In this document: positions 56,899-64,000 of the stretch, in pieces
How positions within the stretch are numbered: the stretch's first letter is position 1
Layout of the letters: the number at the start of each line of letters is the position of its first letter
Assembly: GCA_963565915.1 (NCBI GenBank)
Contig: OY751487.1
Coordinates: 5,436,812-5,500,811 of the forward strand
From: Entoloma clypeatum
Taxonomy: Eukaryota > Basidiomycota > Agaricomycetes > Agaricales > Entolomataceae
Direction: 5' to 3'
DNA: 64,000 bases
The notes under the pieces: model-generated
Told to the model about the DNA's origin: nothing
Seen by the model: the letters and a program-made list of their open reading frames with translations, nothing else
Database searches by the model: none
Program-made: the position numbers and the translations under genes

Positions 56899-59800
56899 TC
56901 AGTCGTGACGAGACAACCAAGCGTCTCCGAGACTCTGACGAGTATTTACAAGGTGCGCCAGTGCGGTTCCTTCGGTTTCAGATAGTTCTGAATCTGAGGA
57001 GTCCTCGAGTTCGTCTGCAGACAGCCGAACAACCGGGGACTGGCGCGAAGCTTCCTTGTCCATTCCTGTGATCACCACCTTTTTCCAAAGAGTAGTTAAG
57101 TCAAATAAATTCAGAGTACGCTTTCGCGATACCAAGAATTTTCGTTTATCAAATCCTAACACCCGGATATCCGGCATGGGGGTTACCCCCCCTGCGGTGT
57201 GAACCATGACCGTCAGGTCCTCGTCGTCCATAACAGACGCCAAGTCCCCGGGGTCAGCGGAAAATCGTGGGTGCGAGAGGGAGAATTTCCCTTGCTCGGC
57301 GTTACTAAGATAGTCGCGCCAGAATCCGATGATGGTGTCACCAAGTTCTTTTGCGGAAAAGTAATTCCATGCCTCATTAAAATGTGACTTAAGTACCAAC
57401 ACCTCTGCAGGTGCCTTTCTCACTTCGTTGAGACGTTTAGCCCAACTGTCAGTACTGTACTTCTTAAGCCATGCTTTAACAAGTTCTTCGGGGTACCCAC
57501 GCTTCACATACAACAATACCAACTGTTGCAGTGCCCTGAGGTAAGTCGATTGTAGACTACTCAGCGTGGCGAGCCTCGACATTTCACCGATAAAAGTCCC
57601 TCTCTTTACATCGAGCGGGTGGTGGGAAATGTATGGAATTCGTTCCAAGTGTGAACGTGCTTTGCGATAAGGCATGTGTTGCAAAGCGCCTCTTTCATCG
57701 CGATACAGCATCATGTCCAAGAAGGGTTGATGAGACCCAGACACGTTCCACTCAATAACACAATCTTCGATGGCGACTTTTTGCACAATACGAAGCGCTT
57801 CAGCTTCTGAATTGGCATATACTAAAGCCAGTACATCATCGATGTACCGTCCGTAGAAGGCTACGGACGGGTCCTCCATGATTCCACAGTGTTTCTCAAA
57901 GTACCAGCCGTACAAATTGGCTAAGTCTGGAGAATCAGCTACGCCCATAGCAAGGCCTCGACGCTGTTTGTAGAATTTTCCTTGGAATTGTGTTATTAAA
58001 TTGAGGTTACCAGCAAGGAGACACTGCAGGAAAAGTTGATGCAGTTGTAAATCGTCTCTGTCAATCACCGCGTAGTCTGCGTCTATATCAAAGCCGGACC
58101 ATTCGCAATATAGAAAGTCAACGATGTCAAGACAACGTTGAATTGGAATGGAGGGGTAGAACGCGACGACGTCGCCGGTGACAAGATAGAATCTCTTGTT
58201 GGGGATCATCCTCAATTTACTCAATTTTATCGCCAAATCTTTGGTACCGTGAATAACGGTGGGCGCCGCTTTAACAAGCGGTTTGAGACATTTAGAAATG
58301 TACTTTGCAGCAGGGTTCTGGATGGCACTGTGACACGGAATAATCGGTCGCATCTTAACAGGTTCCTTGTGAATTTTAGGAATCCCGTAAAATTGCGGCA
58401 CAGTATGTTTAGCGAACCCTCCCTTTTCTTCTTTGGGGGTAATTCTTGATCGCAAAAATCGCGCTAACTGCTTGCCAAGGGGATGAACGTCAAAAGCAAG
58501 TTTTGCTATGTCGCCCATGGCAGTACATTGATGAGCAAAGATAAGATTAGCTTGGAACTCCGGAATTTCTATATAGTTCTGGAGATCGTTAAGTAGATCT
58601 AAGCTCTTCTCTATTATCCAATCCCGACGCGAGACTGCTATGCCCAAATTTTTATCTGTCATGGTAACGACGTAGTCATTATCATACAGAAAGCGCTGGA
58701 TTACTCGAGTGGACGGTGCGTTCGGATTGCGTGGTACGTCACTCTTAGACTCCCGGATTTTAGATATCGTATCCATGACGAAGATCTTACCGAGGGTCAA
58801 TCCATGCGCTATATAAGCAGGGACTTTAGGTAGTTTCTGAGAAGTCTCATGTTCTACCTCAAAGTCTGGATCATAGAGGTTTGAAGTTCCTTCAGTGAAA
58901 GAAAAGTAAATGCGCCATAACAGGCGGCGACGGAAGTCGTTATAAGCTTCCGTTATTAACTTAACGTTAGTTTTACTATTGAACATGTAGTTCAATCCCA
59001 CTGATAGTTGATGTTCAACTTCTAAAGGCAGGTTCACACCAGGGGAGCGATGTACATGGTCTTTGTATTGGGCAGCCAGTAATACAGATACAGGTGTAAT
59101 ACAATGTACATACGCGATGGCGGAAGGAAACGATAGCAATAAAATCGAGTCCGGGTAAGTAGAAGGCCGATTCCAGACAGTTTTGACACTCACGTTTTTA
59201 GACGAGGGGGCCGAAGCCCCGAAAAGAATCCCGGCGGTTAAGACCGCGCCTTCCCCTTCCCCTTCGCTGACCCTTTCGGGCCCGGCTTTTTGCCTTTTGG
59301 GGAGTCTCCAGTCGCGCGTGCTTTGGCTCTGGCTTTGCGAGCGGGGGGCGGCACGAACGGCTTCGGCGCTTTCGGCGTCGTCGTCTTGCTGGAGGAGGCG
59401 GTGGAGGAACGGGTCTTGCCATCTTTCTCCTTGTTTTTCTTGAACTTGAGCCCCTTGGGGAGAGGCTGAGAAATAGACCGATAAGTCAGTGAGACTTAGA
59501 GGGGAAGGGAAGTAATCAGAGTCACTTACCTTGCCCAGTTCCTTGCCACTGAACCGCTTGGCGATTGCTTTGTCGAGCAGAGCCTCGAGAGACTCGTTGG
59601 TGACGGCAACGTCACCTTGCGCGACTTTCGCGGCGGCAGCGATTTCCTTCTTGCGTTCCATCTTGTGTTTTTGAGCGTTGTCGATGGCCTCGACAACGGA
59701 GATGACGCGAAGGGGGAACCGGACCAGGGCACGGGTGAAAGCGAGGGCGTTCTTCTTTACCTGGGGGTCCGGTATCCACTCCGAAATGACGAGCTCACCA

Positions 59801-60432
59801 GGCTCGCCACCGTCCTCGAAAACGGGGACCTGCTTGTCCTTGCACAAGACAGCGATCCTCTCCTTGACGACGACGTAGTAAGTCGTGTGAAGGCGTTGCG
59901 GAGTGAGCTCGTTCTGGAGGAATTGGTACTCCGTCTCCTTGGCGCGAAAAAGATTGGCGAAGGCGGAGTCGAGGAACTCTTTGTGGAGCTTCTCGGAGGC
60001 TTTGCGGAATGCGTCCGCTTCGGCCTGTCCAGAATAGCCCTTCGTGAATTGAAGAGCCGGTGCTGAGCGACGCACCTCGGGGGGATACTCCCCCCTGCTT
60101 TGGAAGTCGCGCCACCGGGCGAGGGTGGCGGACATAACGCAGAGCTGTTCAGTCTGCGCTTTGGTCTTCAGAAGAAGAGGGCGCAAAGCTACGCGATAGT
60201 CGAGAGGGACCTGGGCGACGACGTCCTCGACGCTGTTGGCGGCCGCAAGCGCGGCCACAAACATGGCGGAGGTGTCGCCCATCTCGGCGTTGGACTGCAC
60301 GGCGAGGACGCCGGCGAGTGGGGAGAGGGCGCGGTTGAAAGCGCCGGAGGCACGAAAAGCAGAAGAAGAAGCCATTGAGAGGGGGGGAGGGTGAGATGGT
60401 GGAGGCTGGGTGACGACAGGAGCGATGTGCAA
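56899..60432 (-). CDS. Penelope-like reverse transcriptase ORF (endonuclease-lacking, 1177 aa)
   Basis: The ORF encodes a Penelope-type RT. Residues 1-301 are an alpha-helical domain I do not recognise (KEIAAAAKVAQGDVAV near its end). Residues 302-480 are low complexity. RT landmarks follow: DKNLG (593-597), GDVVAFYPS (catalytic Asp 754), KQRRGLAMGVADSPDL (motif B), RYIDDVLA (catalytic Asp pair at 865-866), and the family-specific SHHPLDVKRGTFIGEMSRL. After the RT there are about 250 residues without a GIY-YIG endonuclease, as in Athena/Coprina elements that extend chromosome ends. A spliceable intron at 59466-59529 would change the frame and end a shorter protein of 376 residues with a Lys-rich tail, so two products are possible. 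Start is the first ATG; MASSSAF, 19 codons in, is an alternative. Confidence 0.93.
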   Translation of the reverse strand: MHIAPVVTQPPPSHPPPLSMASSSAFRASGAFNRALSPLAGVLAVQSNAEMGDTSAMFVAALAAANSVEDVVAQVPLDYRVALRPLLLKTKAQTEQLCVMSATLARWRDFQSRGEYPPEVRRSAPALQFTKGYSGQAEADAFRKASEKLHKEFLDSAFANLFRAKETEYQFLQNELTPQRLHTTYYVVVKERIAVLCKDKQVPVFEDGGEPGELVISEWIPDPQVKKNALAFTRALVRFPLRVISVVEAIDNAQKHKMERKKEIAAAAKVAQGDVAVTNESLEALLDKAIAKRFSGKELGKVSDSDYFPSPLSLTDLSVYFSASPQGAQVQEKQGERWQDPFLHRLLQQDDDAESAEAVRAAPRSQSQSQSTRDWRLPKRQKAGPERVSEGEGEGAVLTAGILFGASAPSSKNVSVKTVWNRPSTYPDSILLLSFPSAIAYVHCITPVSVLLAAQYKDHVHRSPGVNLPLEVEHQLSVGLNYMFNSKTNVKLITEAYNDFRRRLLWRIYFSFTEGTSNLYDPDFEVEHETSQKLPKVPAYIAHGLTLGKIFVMDTISKIRESKSDVPRNPNAPSTRVIQRFLYDNDYVVTMTDKNLGIAVSRRDWIIEKSLDLLNDLQNYIEIPEFQANLIFAHQCTAMGDIAKLAFDVHPLGKQLARFLRSRITPKEEKGGFAKHTVPQFYGIPKIHKEPVKMRPIIPCHSAIQNPAAKYISKCLKPLVKAAPTVIHGTKDLAIKLSKLRMIPNKRFYLVTGDVVAFYPSIPIQRCLDIVDFLYCEWSGFDIDADYAVIDRDDLQLHQLFLQCLLAGNLNLITQFQGKFYKQRRGLAMGVADSPDLANLYGWYFEKHCGIMEDPSVAFYGRYIDDVLALVYANSEAEALRIVQKVAIEDCVIEWNVSGSHQPFLDMMLYRDERGALQHMPYRKARSHLERIPYISHHPLDVKRGTFIGEMSRLATLSSLQSTYLRALQQLVLLYVKRGYPEELVKAWLKKYSTDSWAKRLNEVRKAPAEVLVLKSHFNEAWNYFSAKELGDTIIGFWRDYLSNAEQGKFSLSHPRFSADPGDLASVMDDEDLTVMVHTAGGVTPMPDIRVLGFDKRKFLVSRKRTLNLFDLTTLWKKVVITGMDKEASRQSPVVRLSADELEDSSDSELSETEGTALAHLVNTRQSLGDAWLSRHD
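59466..59529 (-). other. candidate 64-nt intron inside the RT ORF
   Basis: On the minus strand the donor GTAAGTGAC follows GGCAAG, a CTGAC branch-like site lies within, and the end is TATTTCTCAG. The length is 64 nt, not a multiple of three. Removing it joins codon 301 to PLPKGLKFKKNKEKDGK and runs 75 codons, Lys/Pro/Ala-rich, to a stop at 59238. Retaining it keeps the 1177-codon frame. Confidence 0.6.
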
Positions 60433-60476
60433 GGTTGGCGTCGGAGTTGTTGGGCATAGACAGTCAAGAGGGGGTT

Positions 60477-61358
60477 AGGGGAGGAGCACTACGACGAGCG
60501 CAGCGAGGAGGAGTGCGACTGAGGGGCCTGTGTGCCGATGTGGACAATAGGACTTGGGATAAGTCCAGGATCCTATTTCGGCCTTTATAGGCCTCATCAG
60601 GTCCGAAAACGGCAATCGGTTGAGTCATGCCAGAGAACAATAACGCTATTGTTCTCTGGGGCAGCTGACTCTGCCTATTGTTCACTTCGACACATAGTCC
60701 GACAGTCGCGCGACAGGGAAGACGCCACACGGCGCTCGCCCAGACAGCGCCCATCACAGGCACGTGCCACCATGAAATTTCATAGTAACACGTGCCTCAG
60801 GACCCTGCAAGGGTAAGGCTATGGGGAATCCCCATCACGGACCAGCGGTCCGGGTGAGACCCGAGTGAACCGAGATAACGGATCGCTCCCACATCAAAGT
60901 CCGAAGATCTTTGAAGGCGAAGACCGTTATCCCAAAGGACACACAACAAGAAAACTAACCAATACCCAGTAACATGTAAGAACAGTTACGGGAAACCACC
61001 TAAGTACATTATTTACGAAATGTACGTAAAAACGCCAGACACAATGGTCGACATCAGAGCTGGAGTAAGCAAGGGCGAACAAGCAAGTCATCTCATCGCT
61101 AGACATGTCGATTGTTCGAACCGACACCAGCTGAGCGAGATGACCCACATTCCCAACCCAACCCTAGGGTTGGGCGCACGTCCGTCGTTGAGTCTAGCAA
61201 AGGCCGGACTCACCCCCAGCCCCTAACGTTAACCGGTTAGGGTTAGGTTAGGGGTTAGGGGTTAGGAGTAAGGGGTTACTGTTAGGGGGTAAGGTTAGGT
61301 TAAGCTGTTGGCTATTGTGTGTCAATAGGCAGGCATATATCTTTTCAATATAAGCTGG
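60477..61358 (-). mobile_element. Penelope-like element, copy truncated after the terminal repeat
   Basis: Between telomeric junctions lies a complete terminal repeat with hammerhead and inner TTAGGG tract, cut off at TTTCAATATAAGCTG, where GGGGTTAGGGTTAGGGG starts the next unit. No ORF part is present. It is nearly identical to the matching part of the full-length copy. Confidence 0.85.
60534..60613 (-). ncRNA. hammerhead ribozyme, copy 6
   Basis: Minus strand: inner stem I GGAC (60604-60601) with GTCC (60545-60542); core CTGATGA (60600-60594); stem II GGCCT-ATAA-AGGCC (60593-60580); GAA plus A15.1 (60579-60576); stem III AUAGGA with UCCUAU (60576-60571 with 60552-60547); position 17 is U (60546). 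Predicted cleavage lies between 60546 and 60545. It sits just 5' of the full-length element's ORF, so a read-through transcript would be trimmed near its 5' end. Confidence 0.88.
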
Positions 61359-61432
61359 GGTTAGGGTTAGGGGTTAGGGGAGGAGCACTACGACGAGCGC
61401 AGCGAGGAGGAGTGCGACTGAGGGGCCTGTGT

Positions 61433-61512
61433 GCCGATGTGGACAATAGGACTTGGGATAAGTCCAGGATCCTATTTCGGCCTTTATAGGCCTCATCAGG
61501 TCCGAAAACGGC
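61433..61512 (-). ncRNA. hammerhead ribozyme, copy 7
   Basis: The core and all stems are identical to copy 6. Confidence 0.87.
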
Positions 61513-62617
61513 AATCGGTTGAGTCATGCCAGAGAACAATAACGCTATTGTTCTCTGGGGCAGCTGACTCTGCCTATTGTTCACTTCGACACATAGTCCG
61601 ACAGTCGCGCGACAGGGAAGACGCCACACGGCGCTCGCCCAGACAGCGCCCATCACAGGCACGTGCCACCATGAAATTTCATAGTAACACGTGCCTCAGG
61701 ACCCTGCAAGGGTAAGGCTATGGGGAATCCCCATCACGGACCAGCGGTCCGGGTGAGACCCGAGTGAACCGAGATAACGGATCGCTCCCACATCAAAGTC
61801 CGAAGATCTTTGAAGGCGAAGACCGTTATCCCAAAGGACACACAACAAGAAAACTAACCAATACCCAGTAACATGTAAGAACAGTTACGGGAAACCACCT
61901 AAGTACATTATTTACGAAATGTACGTAAAAACGCCAGACACAATGGTCGACATCAGAGCTGGAGTAAGCAAGGGCGAACAAGCAAGTCATCTCATCGCTA
62001 GACATGTCGATTGTTCGAACCGACACCAGCTGAGCGAGATGACCCACATTCCCAACCCAACCCTAGGGTTGGGCGCACGTCCGTCGTTGAGTCTAGCAAA
62101 GGCCGGACTCACCCCCAGCCCCTAACGTTAACCGGTTAGGGTTAGGTTAGGGGTTAGGGGTTAGGAGTAAGGGGTTACTGTTAGGGGGTAAGGTTAGGTT
62201 AAGCTGTTGGCTATTGTGTGTCAATAGGCAGGCATATATCTTTTCAATATAAACTGAGCTTACGGTTAGGGTTAGGCTCCAAGGCTAATTCCTATGGTTT
62301 TCCATTGCGCACGAAGGCGCTATACCGTAAGTCGTTGGTCAGCTACACCGACAGGGTGGATTTTCACCACCGTTAAAGAACCGGAATGGTCAGAGAATGA
62401 AGGGGGACTCACTTTCGTAGGTAAGTCTGTGGTAGCAAGGAGTTAATTCTCACTATTATGGTACTCTAGCGTTGTTCTCCCATATGCTCCTTCCGCAGCG
62501 TTCGTACTTAAACTACTAACTACAAAAGGGATACACACGCCATAACGCAGGTAGGTCTAGCCGGTACATCCAACTGTTCTCCCATATCCCCCTCGACGCC
62601 GCGAAGCGCCAAGACAC

Positions 62618-64000
62618 TCAGTCGTGACGAGACAACCAAGCGTCTCCGAGACTCTGACGAGTATTTACAAGGTGCGCCAGTGCGGTTCCTTCGGTTTCAG
62701 ATAGTTCTGAATCTGAGGAGTCCTCGAGTTCGTCTGCAGACAGCCGAACAACCGGGGACTGGCGCGAAGCTTCCTTGTCCATTCCTGTGATCACCACCTT
62801 TTTCCAAAGAGTAGTTAAGTCAAATAAATTCAGAGTACGCTTTCGCGATACCAAGAATTTTCGTTTATCAAATCCTAACACCCGGATATCCGGCATGGGG
62901 GTTACCCCCCCTGCGGTGTGAACCATGACCGTCAGGTCCTCGTCGTCCATAACAGACGCCAAGTCCCCGGGGTCAGCGGAAAATCGTGGGTGCGAGAGGG
63001 AGAATTTCCCTTGCTCGGCGTTACTAAGATAGTCGCGCCAGAATCCGATGATGGTGTCACCAAGTTCTTTTGCGGAAAAGTAATTCCATGCCTCATTAAA
63101 ATGTGACTTAAGTACCAACACCTCTGCAGGTGCCTTTCTCACTTCGTTGAGACGTTTAGCCCAACTGTCAGTACTGTACTTCTTAAGCCATGCTTTAACA
63201 AGTTCTTCGGGGTACCCACGCTTCACATACAACAATACCAACTGTTGCAGTGCCCTGAGGTAAGTCGATTGTAGACTACTCAGCGTGGCGAGCCTCGACA
63301 TTTCACCGATAAAAGTCCCTCTCTTTACATCGAGCGGGTGGTGGGAAATGTATGGAATTCGTTCCAAGTGTGAACGTGCTTTGCGATAAGGCATGTGTTG
63401 CAAAGCGCCTCTTTCATCGCGATACAGCATCATGTCCAAGAAGGGTTGATGAGACCCAGACACGTTCCACTCAATAACACAATCTTCGATGGCGACTTTT
63501 TGCACAATACGAAGCGCTTCAGCTTCTGAATTGGCATATACTAAAGCCAGTACATCATCGATGTACCGTCCGTAGAAGGCTACGGACGGGTCCTCCATGA
63601 TTCCACAGTGTTTCTCAAAGTACCAGCCGTACAAATTGGCTAAGTCTGGAGAATCAGCTACGCCCATAGCAAGGCCTCGACGCTGTTTGTAGAATTTTCC
63701 TTGGAATTGTGTTATTAAATTGAGGTTACCAGCAAGGAGACACTGCAGGAAAAGTTGATGCAGTTGTAAATCGTCTCTGTCAATCACCGCGTAGTCTGCG
63801 TCTATATCAAAGCCGGACCATTCGCAATATAGAAAGTCAACGATGTCAAGACAACGTTGAATTGGAATGGAGGGGTAGAACGCGACGACGTCGCCGGTGA
63901 CAAGATAGAATCTCTTGTTGGGGATCATCCTCAATTTACTCAATTTTATCGCCAAATCTTTGGTACCGTGAATAACGGTGGGCGCCGCTTTAACAAGCGG
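62618..64000 (-). CDS. Penelope-like reverse transcriptase ORF, partial at window edge
   Basis: The frame is open from the right edge to the stop at 62618 and encodes the catalytic half of the RT, with motif A (GDVVAFYPS), motif B (RRGLAMGVADS), RYIDDVLA and the whole C-terminal region. It appears identical in protein sequence to the full-length copy over the shared 460 residues, which points to very recent amplification or gene conversion. Confidence 0.92.
   Translation of the reverse strand, partial: PLVKAAPTVIHGTKDLAIKLSKLRMIPNKRFYLVTGDVVAFYPSIPIQRCLDIVDFLYCEWSGFDIDADYAVIDRDDLQLHQLFLQCLLAGNLNLITQFQGKFYKQRRGLAMGVADSPDLANLYGWYFEKHCGIMEDPSVAFYGRYIDDVLALVYANSEAEALRIVQKVAIEDCVIEWNVSGSHQPFLDMMLYRDERGALQHMPYRKARSHLERIPYISHHPLDVKRGTFIGEMSRLATLSSLQSTYLRALQQLVLLYVKRGYPEELVKAWLKKYSTDSWAKRLNEVRKAPAEVLVLKSHFNEAWNYFSAKELGDTIIGFWRDYLSNAEQGKFSLSHPRFSADPGDLASVMDDEDLTVMVHTAGGVTPMPDIRVLGFDKRKFLVSRKRTLNLFDLTTLWKKVVITGMDKEASRQSPVVRLSADELEDSSDSELSETEGTALAHLVNTRQSLGDAWLSRHD

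Larger units (their letters stand above)
55652..60476 (-). mobile_element. full-length Coprina-type Penelope-like retroelement
   Basis: From left (element 3' end) to right (5' end) the unit has a TTAGGGG junction, a terminal repeat with hammerhead ribozyme and hairpins (about 55660-56400), an inner TTAGGG tract (about 56401-56485), a 3' non-coding part, the RT ORF (56899-60432), and a 5' leader of about 40 bases that runs into the next TTAGGGG junction. Sense is the minus strand, so the 3' end faces the chromosome interior and the 5' end the telomere. That is the polarity expected when a G-rich 3' overhang primes reverse transcription, as described for EN-minus Athena and Coprina elements. 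Confidence 0.9.
61359..64000 (-). mobile_element. Penelope-like element, copy running off the window
   Basis: After the GGGGTTAGGGTTAGGGG junction come a terminal repeat and the 3' part of a further element, matching the full-length copy almost base for base as far as the window reaches. Its 5' end and possible truncation lie outside. Confidence 0.9.

Noticed and set aside
59198..59422. 74-codon Arg/Pro-rich minus-strand ORF
   Set aside because: It is a third frame of the intron-exon region of the RT ORF. The Lys-rich spliced tail is the better reading.
49365..61375. TTAGGG tracts as the actual chromosome end
   Set aside because: They are short and degenerate, and each is followed by more element sequence, so they are internal junctions. 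The true end must lie beyond the window.
1..64000. CRISPR arrays, bacterial operons or ribosome-binding sites
   Set aside because: The sequence is eukaryotic: spliced genes, telomeric repeats and a nuclear-type tRNA with an intron. No spaced direct repeats of CRISPR type were seen.

Overview
The window looks like one end of a chromosome from an Agaricomycete (mushroom-forming basidiomycete). The reasons are very short GT-AG introns (roughly 40-70 nt) in most genes, a Ty3 chromovirus remnant, lineage-typical families (DUF6534 membrane protein, CFEM protein, MYND protein, PSD2-type phosphatidylserine decarboxylase), and TTAGGG/TTAGGGG tracts all pointing right on the + strand. The telomere is therefore inferred to lie beyond base 64000. 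All calls come from reading the sequence; nothing was searched against a database.

Region 1 (1-18.8 kb) is repeat-rich and decaying. It opens with the 3' end of a Ty3/Gypsy chromovirus and its 3' LTR, which abuts a 5'-truncated zinc-finger gene carrying a tandem exon duplication. Then come several copies of one gene family: an N-terminal helical domain, a Zn2Cys6-like cluster, a coiled coil, a conserved C-terminal helical block and a basic tail. Only the 9.1-11.2 kb member looks fully intact. The 4.2-8.8 kb copy is split by a 2.7-kb element with perfect 21-bp terminal inverted repeats, inward-facing CTGTAGTG subterminal repeats, a 20-bp minisatellite and a long hairpin, but no recognisable transposase. 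The 11.5-13.3 and 17.1-18.8 kb copies carry frameshifts. Also here are a relic tyrosine phosphatase, a MYND gene and a tRNA-Ala.

Region 2 (18.9-48.4 kb) is ordinary genic DNA: PSD2-like decarboxylase, DUF6534 protein, A1 aspartic protease with a membrane anchor, alpha/beta hydrolase, CFEM protein, a very large GTPase/zinc/VWA protein (about 9 kb), and an RBR E3 ligase with an unusual cysteine-peptidase-like N-terminus.

Region 3 (49.4-64 kb) is a telomere-associated array of endonuclease-lacking Penelope-like retroelements (Coprina-type). All copies have the same orientation, with the coding strand running away from the telomere. They are 5'-truncated to different extents and joined through TTAGGGG tracts. 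A full-length unit encodes a 1177-aa reverse-transcriptase ORF. Every terminal repeat carries a hammerhead ribozyme on the element's sense strand (six complete cores, one broken). A 3.6-kb block of 584/613-bp satellite repeats sits between two truncated copies. The layout fits cDNA being added directly to chromosome ends by telomere-primed reverse transcription.
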